Assembly (NCBI GenBank): GCA_003864495.1
Contig: ML133401.1
Span: 2,817,373 to 2,881,372, forward strand
Length of the DNA stretch: 64,000 nt
Source: Nemopilema nomurai
Lineage: Eukaryota; Cnidaria; Scyphozoa; Rhizostomeae; Rhizostomatidae
Reading direction: 5' to 3'
A program made the translations under genes and the position numbers. The notes below the pieces were generated by a model. That model was given only the letters and a program-made list of their open reading frames with translations. It had not been told where the DNA came from and made no database searches. Below are positions 12,190 through 25,100 of this stretch, piece after piece. Within the stretch, counting starts at the first letter, position 1; each line of letters opens with the position of its first letter.

Positions 12190-15100
12190 TTACTGGAATG
12201 CAGCACCCGGCAGAGGAAGAGTGATCCCAAGATTCTTTGTCGCTTTGCTCTGCGCCTTGGCAGCTTCTAATAGCGAAAACGTCTGCGCCATCTCAGCTTC
12301 AGTGCGCACGAGGTCAATGGCTCTGTTGAACAGTTTGATTGCCTCCCCTGAATTGCCCCTGCGGAGGACACGAAGGAGTCAGTTATCTGGCTACCAAGTA
12401 GTAAGTCTCCTGGTTATTTGATAGTGCCTGAAGAATTTCATAATCTCATAGGGTGTAGTGACGTTAAGGGGTCATGCGAAGGTCACATAGGAGAGCAAAA
12501 AGTGTCTGATGGGCACTAGGGCTTTGCAAAAGTCCTGAAAATGCAGTTTGTAGGAAACTTCCAGCAAAACCACTTCAACAAAACAAAAGCTAGGGATTCT
12601 CAAATAACAGCAAAGGTTTCATGAAGAACAGATTTTATGGAGATATTTATATCATGGAAAACCAAACCATATTTACCGTTGGACTTCCAAGGTTGCCAGT
12701 GTTTCGTAAGCGAAATCACACTTGTCATCGATTGCTATTGCCTTGCGAATAAGTTGGTTGGCCGCCTCGAAATCACGCTTCCATTGCAAATACAGAAGTC
12801 TGAATTGAAACAAAAAACACCATGAGAGAAATTAAGGGCTAAGTTTGCAAAAAAAGATTGTTTTGTGACTGACAGTAGAAAGAAATGTATACTAAAAAGG
12901 TTAAATACAAAAAAAATATAAATCAAAATCAAGAGATACTCAAGAAAATTCCAAAAAATAATTTGGCAATGCATAGTCAGTTGTAGTTCTTGTAGCCATG
13001 GAGCAAATTCTATTTTAGTTTTGCACAGCCCTGCTACCAAAAAGGGGAAAAAACCCACTTTAATGGCTCTAATGCATCTTTATGGAACAGTTCTACTTAT
13101 TATACAGTGCTGGGTCAGTAGAAAAGCTGAAAATGCAACATACGCTTTGTAAACATAAGTTGTAGGGTTTTGAGGCTGAAGATCAATTGCCTTATCCAAC
13201 TTCTCTTCTGCTTCTTGAAATTGTTGCTGGTCTTGGAGCAGCTAAAGACAAAACAAATCATATACACAATTGATAAAAGACAAAAATGAATTTCAAACAA
13301 CATGCCACCTCACATTAACTAATTAACAAATTAACTAATGTATTGTTGTATTTTCTCTCATTAGTTGTATACATGTATCATTAAAGGGTGAAGGATTTCT
13401 AAAAGAAGGTTACTTTGGTAGCATTGGCTCTTGAGGTACTAGCCCATATTAGCAAAAAGTGCCGATCCTGAGGCCAATACAACATTAATATGCTTGCTGT
13501 TGAAATATTATTAAATATTTCCTGACGGTAAGAAAAAATTAACCTTTTGAAACCTCTTGCAAGACTAATTTTGTAATCATTTGCACAGAAATATAAAAAA
13601 GAGTTGTAAGGGAAACAGGACCTGATAAATTGAAGTTTGTCATGAATACATTTAGCATTTTACCTGTCCATGCAAGCTCCACGCATCAGCTGATTCAGGA
13701 AATTTTTCAGTTGTTTCTTCCAATAGTTTGTTAGCATCCTGCATCATACCAGCAGAAAACATCTTCATTGCCAACTTACAAATACAGTACCCAAGTTGCA
13801 GTCGTGGAGCAACAAAATTCTCATTAAGAGCAATGGCTTTTTCAAAGTCTTTCCTGGCCTCTTCCAACCTTTCAGTTAAGAAGTACAGCTGTGAATTGAA
13901 AGCAACATGTTTAACTGTTGATAATGTGTTACCATTATAAGCTAAAAAGTGAACTTGAAGTAGCTGGACAGTGTAGGAATGCTGCAAAAATAATACTGGC
14001 GAAAATCAAAACTTCCATTCTCTTTTGCTAAATATTACAGACATTGGCAAACAGAAGTCTAGTTTCAGAGTGTTCACAGTAACTTTTGGGTTCAACTAAA
14101 GAAATTCCTTAAGAAAAATTCATGACTTACTTGTCCTCTATGATGATAAATATCAGCATTATCTTTGTCAATTTTGACAGCTTGTTCAAAGTCTTCAAAA
14201 CACTCCTTGTCTTTTGCTTGCTGCATTCTCAGGGTTGCTCTCTTTATTAAAGCATTTGTTACCAGCTGTTGTAAAAAACAAGTTGAAAAAATTGGCAAAT
14301 AATTTTATAACAGAAGCTCCAAAGAACTTGTTTATTTTGTCAGGTACATTTAGAGGTGGTCATATTGGCACATTTCTATTTATTGTTAAACTTACTGCCG
14401 TATGTGGTAGTAAAAGCATTTCATGTAAGACCATATTCCTGCCAACCCTATAAACAGGCAACCATCAGAAATAGCAGAAGAGAGAACAGGCACCTGTTCA
14501 TACATTTGTCACATGGTATTACCTTTGTGAGTGCAGGGCTGTCTTCAGAAGCAGCCACTTGGTTCAAATCTGATATTGCCTCATCCACTGAAGACATGAG
14601 GGTAAACATGGTTCCTCTTAGTAACAAAGCTTGGACTTTGAAATTTCCACCTAGAAACATAAAATAGTTAAGCACCTTGAAAGTGAAATAATATGGAGGC
14701 AGTGGGGGTAGCTACCCCTCATGTCCTTAGCACAAGAGCTCAGTTCTTTACTATTGCATTTGTTCTGTCATCATCGTGATGTTTTCCTACCCATAGCACT
14801 ATGAAAAATGTGCAGGCATTCCTGCTTGAAAACAATGAAGCAGTGTGAAAAATCAAAAAATATTAATAGGTTACAGGAATCTCTCTTCTTTGAAATAACA
14901 TTGTCTTTACATAATCAGTTGCACAAAGTTTTCTTCAATTGAATCTTTTAGAGGAGATGCAAATCCACAGGAAATAAGGCTTGAAGAGTTCTAACAAGCT
15001 AAATTATAGTACAGAGCATGACACAATATTCTACATTGAAACACCTCTGATCTGTAATAAAGAAGACTTACTTTGGTCGATTTCCTTGGTACATAAATCA

Positions 15101-18100
15101 ATAGTATCATCAAATTTCTTGTTATCTAAATCTTTGATTGCCATCAAGTATGGGGTGCTTTCAGATTCCTCAGGTTCATCTTCAAGACTCACTGAAAATA
15201 CATCTAGAACAGAAGAAGTACATGGCATTAAAATAAACCCAATATGTGGTTAAGTAATTTAAAAAGAGGTAGAAAACTACGCACCAAGAGTCTCCCAGTT
15301 GCAGTCCAATGGTTCATTGTGCCCATAATCCCAGTGTTGAGCAGCCTATCTGTGTCTGTCTTTGACAGGTTACAGAGATCAGTATATCAAGGGATTTTTG
15401 GTCATCTACATGTGTGGATTCAACTGAGCTTATTGCCTACAGTTTAAATGCCAGTCACAAATTGATCCAAATATTTTCAGAAGAGTGATCTGATTATGAA
15501 AAAGATGCACAAAATATTTCCAAACTTGAAATTACTTACCAGTTCCAAATGAATCAAGATATGATTTTACAAAAAAGGCAGATGGCAATGAGGGTTTTCG
15601 AATCTATAAAAGAAAAGATAGTTGATGGTAGGTAAAATACAATTTTGGGAAACAGAACAATAAACTTTCATTTACTATAATATGATGTGGACGATAGGAT
15701 TCTTCCAGATTACCCATCAAGTTTAAAAGCCAATGTACAACACCCAGTTACAGGTTTTTGATGAGATACAAATGTATGCTGAATGATATCCTTACAAACT
15801 AATCAGGATTTATACTGTCTTGGCTTCAAAGACCTGTGAATACTTATATTAGGAGAGTTGGGTATATTTTGGTTGCTCAATGATAACTTATGCTCAGTGA
15901 AGCAGGTTTATACTGCAAAATTTGGAAGAGCTTAAAACTCTTGGTAACATAGTCCCATAATAAGTAACTCAAGCAGTTACAACCTAACCTGAAGCAAACA
16001 GCAGTCTTTGTAATATGAAAATAGGCCGCATGTGGCATTTTGCACGCCTTGATTACCTTGCGCGTAAGCAATTTTAGAAAATTTTTGTGGCAAATTCTTT
16101 GTTTTGGGCGTGAGATGATTAGTACGCTTTGGGCAATTTGCATGTGTGTGCGATTGCACGCCTCATATTACAAAGACTGAAACAGCAAAAAACTGATATA
16201 AAAGAGCTAGCACAAAACAAGCAATACCAAACAGACAAATAAATCTGATGAAAAGTGATGTAAACAAATTGAGTAACATAACATATATTGACTTCTTAGC
16301 TAAGTCAAAATTGATAACCTTTATGTAGCTAGCAGCTAATTCCTTGCCAACTTCCTTCAGAATTCTGTCAGCCATTATCATGAACTCTTGATTTTGAAAG
16401 CCTTCGAGCAGGCACACTGATGTTACATCTGCAATAGAAAAAATTCTTTTTACGGAAATTGTATTTATATATACTTAAACAAACTACTCTGGTTGCTTTC
16501 ACATCAGAACAGCTATTGACATATATGTCTGCAAGAGCTAATCAATACTTGGATTCTGAACCTTATAGTTCATTAATTAAGTTAAGTTTAAGATAGACAG
16601 GTATGGGTTGGCCAAAATCCACACTGTCATAATTGCCGCGGCACTGTGACTATCCCATTTGAAAATTATTATCCAAAATTAATTTTATTAGTCATCAAAT
16701 AATATATATAATAAATGACATGCCTTCCAAACAATCAATCTTCCTTCCTATATTATCATTTGCTCTTGCTCTTCTGGCCAATGCTTTGGTATACTTGGGT
16801 GTCAATTCAATAGCTACAAAAGCAATTTAGTAGTGGTCAACAATTATGATAAAGAAAAATTTCTAAACATAGAATAAATGATATTACAAATTTGGCTGTT
16901 TGGTCTAAAAAATCTTCATAAGCAGCCTACTAACTGTTGCTAATAAAACTAAAGCTTTTCAATCAATCAAATCAGGTCAATGCTCTGATTGGTTTGTAAA
17001 TGTTTAGCTTTGTGAGGTTCAAATTCAACTTTCTCAGAATCAAACTGTCACAGAAAGACAAACATTCAGACTTACTTCACAACATATGATTTTTGTGCAT
17101 GAAGAAGCTTCATAGGATAAGCTTCAAAACTCAATGTTAATTTTAGTTTAACCACTCACCTAAAGTGCAATCCTCAATGACACCTTCCCAATTTTTCTGC
17201 AACAAAATTACAGGAAAATTTTTCCAAAAAAATAAACAAGCCATTTTAATATGAAAGCTGCTTGTGGAGAAATCAGCTAAAGTTACAAGAAATCCAGTCT
17301 CCTGATTACTTGGGGGTTTAATTTGCAGGTCTTAATATATAACTTTGTTTCATCTTTGTTCTATATTCCAACAGTTATGTCGGTCAATGCATGTCAAGAA
17401 AATGATAGCAGCAACATATCACTGAGTTCAAGACAATATTATTTAAAAGCAAGGAACTCATCAGTGTGGATTAAGCATTGCAATTGTAAATTAAAGAATG
17501 ATATGATAGAGAACTGCAATGCAAATTACTTGAAATTGAGCAAGATGTGTGGTAGTAATGATGATAGAGTGCAAATATACAAAACACCCAATGCCAATGA
17601 GCTTTTTAAAATGAATATGTTCGTAACACAAAGCAAAATTTTCATTTAGAGATGAGCCAAAGCTTTAAAACAATCCCCAAAAGTATAGCTAAAGGAAGTT
17701 CTCACCAGCTTTTCATAGGCAGCAGCTCTGTTTTGATAGAAGGTTGCAATGTCATTGGTCTTGTTCTTCGGACACAAAGCTATTGCCTCAGAGTAGCATT
17801 TGATAGCAGAGTCATATTTTCCTCCCTTAAAATACTTGTTGCCTTTCAATTTTGCTGACTGTGCAAGCATTTCCGGTGTCTAGGAGGGTATAAAATTAAC
17901 CAACATTTGAAATTTTATTTATTCCATCGGTTATTTTTAAAATAGGGGGTGCTCTCTCCTCAATTAGCCTAGCTACTGAGAGAGCTCCTCCCCAAGAAAA
18001 ACCCACGCATACAATGCTCCCATTTGAAACTTTTTTATATATATCAACCTAATTATATTGTCTATATTGTCATAATAATCAAACTTCTTGTAGTTAATGT

Positions 18101-18555
18101 ATTAACCTTTTATGTAATGGAATTTTTAAAACGATGAAACTGGTATGAGCATATACATGAGCTTCCAACGCAAAACTAGCAGTAAATAAACCTTTCAAAA
18201 GGGTACAAATTATCTTAATTAGAAAATTTCAACAATATGCTGTACTAGCTTGTTGACAAATTGATTATCAAAAGCGGATTATCAGAGAGGAGTGGCTTTT
18301 ACAACTTACTTGTTCAGAGGCAGCCTCATCAGATTCAGCAGTATTTTTCGTTTCTGATGACGGTGTCTCTGCATCGACAGATATTTCTTCAGATGTGTTA
18401 CCTTCCTTCGTGAGGTAATAATAAGCTAAGCCTGCAACACATAATGCAGTTACAGGGACGCCGATGTAAAGTGCAAGTTCCTTTTTAGTAAGGCCTAAAG
18501 CTCCTTGCGAATCCTTTGGAATTTCAGACATCTCTTCTATACTATTTGCAGCCAA
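12190..18555 (-). CDS. TOMM70: Mitochondrial import receptor subunit TOM70
   Basis: Outer-membrane receptor of the TOM complex that binds cytosolic chaperones and carrier-type precursors. Coding exons on the minus strand, in gene order: 18555-18310, 17879-17706, 17196-17160, 16813-16724, 16428-16319, 15603-15540, 15203-15072, 14650-14523, 14265-14131, 13888-13664, 13241-13144, 12799-12677, 12358-12190; 1731 nt, 576 residues (human about 608). The N-terminus has one membrane anchor (about residues 27-48, ELALYIGVPVTALCVAGLAY) with the rest in the cytosol. TPR motifs start near residue 86 (KLKGNKYFKGGKYDSAIKCY) and continue to the end, including NADIYHHRGQ and DDKCDFAYETLATLEVQR, which match the vertebrate protein closely. 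All junctions keep phase. Exon 4 ends at GGAAG/GCATGT, an apparent GC-AG intron. The stop codon is TAA (12192-12190). Confidence 0.96.
16002..16179. mobile_element. MITE with CAGTCTTTGTAATATG ends, copy 1 (6-bp target duplication)
   Basis: Terminal inverted repeats of about 17 bases (CAGTCTTTGTAATATGA and its reverse complement) enclose 178 bp in TOMM70 intron 5. The flanks are AAACAG on both sides (15996-16001 and 16180-16185), a 6-bp target duplication. The copy at 30118 has the same ends and also a 6-bp duplication. Such duplications occur in some hAT subgroups and in Dada elements; the superfamily is not decided by the sequence alone. Confidence 0.85.
17945..17993. repeat. Short imperfect hairpin in TOMM70 intron 1
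   Basis: GGGGGTGCTCTCTC is followed after about 20 bases by GAGAGAGCTCCTCCCC. It could form a stem in RNA or DNA; no function is assigned. Confidence 0.35.
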
Positions 18556-19187
18556 AACAAAATTCCAAATTGTTCTGTTATGTTATCGTCAATGTAAAGG
18601 TTTGCATAGCATTTCTATCGGTGAAACATCGCTTATACTGTTCACAAGAGATCTGTCACTTGGCAGCCATTCCCCTTGCAGTAAGTTGTGGCAGTTGCAC
18701 TGCACAACGTGCAGAGGTCAGTAATTCCTACAGACCCCTGATAATGAGATAGAATTCTATACTCGAAAGCTTCACAAGCTTCAGTGCAGGGGGGTAAGTG
18801 TCGACCTACTGTAGTTACCCGACCCATTCTCTTTGTCAAGATGATGTAAATAAAGACTTTATTTGTTAATCCCCCGGTTCTTCGCAAGAATCATTGGAGG
18901 GCTTGAAAATTTCCGGGGACACACTAAAATTGTTATCTTGTTGGCGGTCTTTTTCTCGGGCCTAAAATTTGTTCATTTGCTGGAGCCATAATTTCCCTAT
19001 ACAAGTGTACTCTTGCATGAGATGGAAAAGTGGAACAACAACAAAGATAATTGTTGAATATTGAATAGATGTTATCATAAGTCTGAATCGCTATCTGTCT
19101 TTACTGAAGGGATCTGCAGCCCACGAGAACGAAGTTAAAAAAATGTTAGTTTTGGAGCAGTAAAATTTCATGTACGTACAGTATAAG
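18556..19187. promoter_or_regulatory. Head-to-head intergenic region, probable bidirectional promoter of TOMM70 and TUBGCP3
   Basis: The first coding exons of TOMM70 (minus) and TUBGCP3 (plus) face away from each other with only about 630 bp between their start codons. This must contain both 5' leaders and both core promoters unless non-coding first exons lie elsewhere. I see no convincing TATA box. The inference of a shared promoter rests on the arrangement only. Confidence 0.6.
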
Positions 19188-22100
19188 ATGATTCCAATGC
19201 AGAAGGCATCCGGTGACGAAAACAGTCCCCCAAAGATTTTATTGAAACTATGTGAGCACATCCTGAGTAAAGGTGGGAGGCGCAAGATCGACGAAGGTTT
19301 GATGAAACTTCTCTGCCGTTATTAGCATCCTTTTAAATTGATGTCGTCAATGATATTGCTTTTTTTTATTAAGAGTACTAAATATATAATCGATAGTATC
19401 TAGACTTCCTATTGGTTATGCTAAGAGAAAAATCAGCCAAATTAAAATGAAAATTTTTATGTCTTCTAGGCAGGCTTCTTTGGAAAGTATTTAATTGGTA
19501 AAACAAGGAAATAAGTTGTCTTTGTAACTAATGCATACATAGTGTATTGTTGTTTAGCAATTTGATAGGATTGATGGAAATTCTGCTTACAAAGTTCATC
19601 AGTAGCCAACTCTCAATTCACCCATTCTATGCTGGTTTGCAAATCTTGCAATTATGGCCTAAAAATGTGCATTTAACACACATGTTATGACTAAAGATAT
19701 GTTTGTGAGTATGTAAAGTGACACGATAAAAGAAACATCAGTGAAAAAAACAGTGCAACTTTTCAGAAGGGTTTAATCAATTTCTGATAAATTTTAATTG
19801 TCACTTAATTAAAGCAAAAATTATACTATTGTAAAATGCTATATATAGTTTGAAATTTCTAATCAAATCGTGATTTTTTGGAAATAATATTTTGATATCT
19901 TTGCAGGTAGTATTAGCTATTTGCTATCAATTGTTTTCTCCTTAGTCAACTTGACCATCATATGTTCTATGTAATGTACTTTATGGCGAATATTGTTAGA
20001 TTTCATCATACTTGCTTTTACAGATTCGGTGTCAAAAGAATATCAATATGCCCTTAAAGTGATTGGAAGGTTTGTTTAATATTAGTGTTACTTTTTTGCA
20101 ATTCCTCAGTTTAAGTGATTGTTAACACATTCTAAAGACCTGTTGTTACTAGCTTGGATGTGTCTTATTTTTAATGAGCTTTCTTTTCATTTTTTGAACC
20201 CTTTCATATTCAACTTGTTTCTTGTTCTAGCTATTTTGATCCATCTGTTGTATCAGACGAGTTCCAACTTGTAGAAAAAATAAAAAAGAAATGTAAGTAC
20301 CACTTTGTTTATAGCAAAAGTTTTCTAATGGTTGCTTTGCAAACTGCCACCTGCTAGAACATATAAAGTTATTGACAGGTGGTTTACAACTGCTGTAAAT
20401 GGCAGGTATTTTACTGTCAAGTGTTTTACTGATATATTTGTTGTATGTATATACAATATACATATAAAATATATACATCAGCATATCAACATGAAAATAT
20501 GAAATATATACATCAACAAATAAACATGAAATTTAGGGCAGATGTCTTTGTCATCAGTGCCTGTGTGTATCAGTCATTGTTGTGGACACTGAGGTTTTTT
20601 TATTTTCCAGGGAGATTATTTCTTGAGGGCACTTCATTAATAAGCCCACATTCTGCTTTTGTTTGACTTAAACATTACTGTGTCCTGATCCAAGTTCAGC
20701 TAGAATACCTACTCTAGATTTGCCTTCCATCTTTCTTTTTGGAATGATGCTGGTAGCCATGAATGCAGTTAGAGTTTTCAATATTTGTAGGCAGTCTTTC
20801 TGGTGGCCTTGTATGTCTTCCATGTTTGAGACAAACCTCTCCTTATCTTCAAGATTTCTTTTGGTGGATTAAAATGCATTTTTAAAGCCAAATGCTTCCT
20901 CCCTGTCCTCAACTTTCATTGTCTTGTTTACATTTTTTCTGAAGGATTCTAGATTGCTGCTGGCCGATCTCCCCCTCTTATTGCACCATGCTATGTCATA
21001 AAAACGCCTTTAATTAAAATAAATTGTTCTGCAAAAAATGGCAATTATGGCTTAATGTAAATTTTCATGCAAGATCATCACGAATCTATTTGTATTTGTA
21101 TTTGTTTCTATCTACACTGAGAAGCTTAAGCTTATCGAGCAGTGTCCTGGTCCTTCCTCTTGATGTGACCACACCTCGTGATTCCTTATGCCTGGAATTA
21201 CAGAGAGCTAGCAACTCTCCTCACTCTGGGTGAAAGTTTGGTCATGGGACTCGAACCACAGACCCTTGGGTCCGTAGTCAGCGCCTCTAACCACTGAGCC
21301 ATCATCGCACACACAAAAATGTTTTGAAAAGTCTTGAAGTGACTTTTTAAACAAAATTCAATTGGAAAGCAATCCTTAAGCTGCTGTTCTCTTTGTCATG
21401 AGAGGATGATTTTCTCACTCTTCAATCTCTTCTTTCAGTTGCAAGAAGGAAAAGGGAAAGTGAGGCAGCATCCTTTTCAAAGCTGTTCCAGAAGCTACAG
21501 TCAAAGGTAAGACAGAGACATTGCCTGTAATCATTCAAATGTTAAAACCATCAACATTCTGCTTTGTAACAGCTTGTGGATATGATGTCATGTTAGGTCA
21601 GTTTCTTGTTTTGGCCAGTAGGTGAACATTTTCTCCTGTTTGGTTAAGTGTTAGGAAAGACTGTTAATGGATTGAATAGTGGTGTTTTGTTTTCTCTTAC
21701 TTGCATCTATTTCTGAACTTGAAAAAACTTGCCATGTAATTTGAACAATGACCTCCTTTACATCCTACCTTAATCAGAGAAGGAAATGTATATGTACACT
21801 GTTTGCTATATTTTTGCTTATTATTATTGCAGACATTACTACAGAACAAGTGGGCAGTGATTTATCTGCTGGATTCGCTTAGCAATTTTAACTCTAGAGG
21901 TGGAAATGAACAGGTTTGTATTGCCATTCTATGGTGATTTGAATACAGATCTTTCAACATTTCAAATAAACATTCCACAGAAACACAATGTATGTTTCTG
22001 CTAATCTAAAAATTTTCTTATTTTTAGAAGTCCCTTATGCTGATTGAAAGAACAGAAATTACTAAACTTCAGTTTTTGCTTTGAAATTTTATTCTTATTT

Positions 22101-25100
22101 AATGTCGAAGCTTGTTCTGAGATTCTTTTTACTCTATTCGATTTGAAAACCTTTAATAACAAACTACCTGAAAGCGAATGCGCAAAAAACAGAACTGCCT
22201 AACAAGGACGGAGCAATATATCATGACTGCCCCCCTGGGATATGACTTTGGGTATGACACGAAGTGCAGATTCTTCTAACACAGGGTATCCAGCTATCAT
22301 TTTACCAATTTGCAGGTTACCAAGACATTACTGATATGCTTGTAGATTACTGGTGGCAAAAACTTTGACGTTCCCTTTATTCTTTCTACATCAGAATGCA
22401 TTCTATTCAAATGGGCTTCCCACACTGGCGTCGACACCTCTTACGAACGCGATGCCTATTCGAGGCATCACCAACGCGTCTTCCGTACACGGAGCAAGCG
22501 GCAGCAGTGGTATCGGCAGCAAGGCATCGGACTCACTGTCGCTTACCTACGATCCGACGCCCAACGCGTCATCATTTGTCCCGCGCCAGGACAGCGGCAT
22601 CTCAAGAATAGTCGACGGTAGGCCGCCGAAGCCGGAGAAGCGCCTTTCCGCCGTAGCTGCACTTGCTGCGCAGTCACTAAACATTGCTAAAGGCGTAGAA
22701 ACGGATCCCGTCTCGAAGTCCGTTGTCCCGTTTCCCCGTCGAAGCGGATCATTGATGCTGAAAGCGGCTGCCGAGGACAGGGTGGACGGGTCTAAGTTTG
22801 AGGTCACTGAGCAATCCCTTCTCAGGGATATATTGTACGTGTTTCAAGGAATAGAAGGCAAAATGATTCGGTATGAAGATGAAAGCGACGGTTACCGAAT
22901 CGACGCCACAATCGGAGTACCGTTTCCGATTCGCGATTTCATTGATAAACTAAATGAACTGGGCTGGCTTTATCGGAAGGTGAAGAAGTTCCTGGATGCG
23001 AGGGTGGGCGAGAAGGCCCTGGGGCTCGTCGGTCAGAGCTTTTGTGCGGCCGTGCATAAGGAGCTCGCGGAATACTATCGGCTCCTAGCCGTGCTGGAAG
23101 CGCAGCAGAATCAGTTGTGCGGGGATGGCGGCACGGAGGGCCTGACCCTCCGGCGGCTGATGGTGTGGACCAATGACCCGCTGACTCGAATGAAGGCCCT
23201 TGCAACCCTTGTCGACTCTTGTAAAGGTCAGTGGCCGTGCCCCCAGCTTTAATGCAGTTGTAAACATTGTTTTTTTGAAGTGAATGTCTTAGCTCATTAA
23301 TGGCCTGGAAGGCCTAACTCTCTTGTCAGACTATCTTCATGAGCCAGGTTCAAAATGCAAAATTCTTACAGTGGGTTTTGCTCCGAGGTATTTGTGATTG
23401 TAGCAACAAATATGACAAATTTGCAACGTCCCGCATCTGGCTATTTATTCTGTCAGCTTTTGGTCATTTTCCGACGTTTTGATACTCTGAGGAGTGTCGG
23501 ACGAAAAAGTACTTTTAGCATGCAAAACTGATTCCGCTAATTCTAGCTATTGTGAAGTTCTGTACCACAAAGCACTTGTTCAAATCCAATTGCGTAAAAC
23601 ACAAATTGCCACTAGATAGTGCAACCCTGATAGCAGGATTATAAACACAGCCTTAGATGGTAGTTCAACTGACGTCAAAAGACTCTATTTACCGTTAAAC
23701 GTGCATCACATTCGATGTTTAAAGTCAGCAAAATTTGTACTGACGTTTGGTGCCAGAGGGAATCAAGACTCTTAAGTTGATAGTTGCACTCCCTTGAAAT
23801 TCTGAATTCTCAGTTCAAAAGAGTAGAATTTTAAACTGCAGTACCTCTCGTGAAAGAGTTGGCTTTAACAAATTCCTTTATTGGTTTTCTCGTGAAAAGC
23901 CAGTGATGCTCGTTAAAAAGTTCGTGCATTCACGTCTTCAATTTTGTTTACCAATTTTTTTAGAACAAAGGGATGTTTTTTGAAAAATCAACAAATATAG
24001 CTATGCGTTATTGATATTCAGTTTTAGATGATAGCTACAAAAAGTCATATGGTAGATAAATTAAGACAAGATAGCCATTTGTTTATATTATTTAATTGAC
24101 ACATCCATGAATTGCCAGGTTAAACATATACTTTTACGTAATCGGTTACGACAAAGTATTGATAGATAACCTTATTGATATTCAATTCAAAGACGAGGCT
24201 ACTAGAAGTTTTGTTTTTTATGCCATTTTGTTTTTGTCTCTTGTCCCACTTTTGTCTGATGCTAAGTTGCAATTATCTTTCAGGGAAGAAAGGAGGTGCT
24301 TTGTTATCAGCAATTCATTCAAACACGAAAGTCGGAGATCCATATGTCAGAAATCTGATGAAAAATATTCTTGACGTCGTGAGTATCATCTGTCCAATTG
24401 CAATCATTGAAACTGTTTTTACCTGTTATCTCATTTCCTCCTACGAAATGTCATTTTCTAATGCGAATATATGGTATACGATATTTCTGTTTCCCGGCAG
24501 AAGCTTAAGACCTCAAAATACAGTAAAGTTATTTTTTGATGCATTTTTGGAACGAGGGTCAGTGCATGAAGAGAGATTCCCTAAATAACGAAATTGACTC
24601 AAAATTTTGGCGAATTGGGAGGCCCTAATTTGAACACTGTAAAATTAGTATCTCTGACAGGACACGACAATCGGGACATTTTACGATTGGCACTCCTAGG
24701 CGTAAATGAATGTGAGAGAATTGCCATCTTTTCAATTGAATCGAAGTTTTCCTAGTAATGTTGGGTCCCACAGGGCTCTATTGTGCGTCCGTTTCTGTTT
24801 ATCGTCAATTTGCGCGATCAGCAAGCCCGAAATACCCTTTGCTCTTGATTTATGCCGATAATACAACCACGTACGTTTAAAGGAAGCTTTCTTCAATAAG
24901 CACTTCCAAGGAAGACCCTAATTGTCTGCACCAATTTGAAGCTTATTTGCAGGGCAGTGGTAAATAAGCATTTGAAAATCGCCCGAATTTGTATTTGTTT
25001 CCACCTAGCATACGATAGCAGTTCTGAGTACTGAGAAGCTTAAGCTTATCGAGCAGTGTCCTGGTTCTCCCCCTAGATGTGACCATACCTCGTAATTTGT

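Noticed and set aside
12146..12421. 91-codon + strand frame
   Set aside because: Antisense shadow of the last TOMM70 exon.
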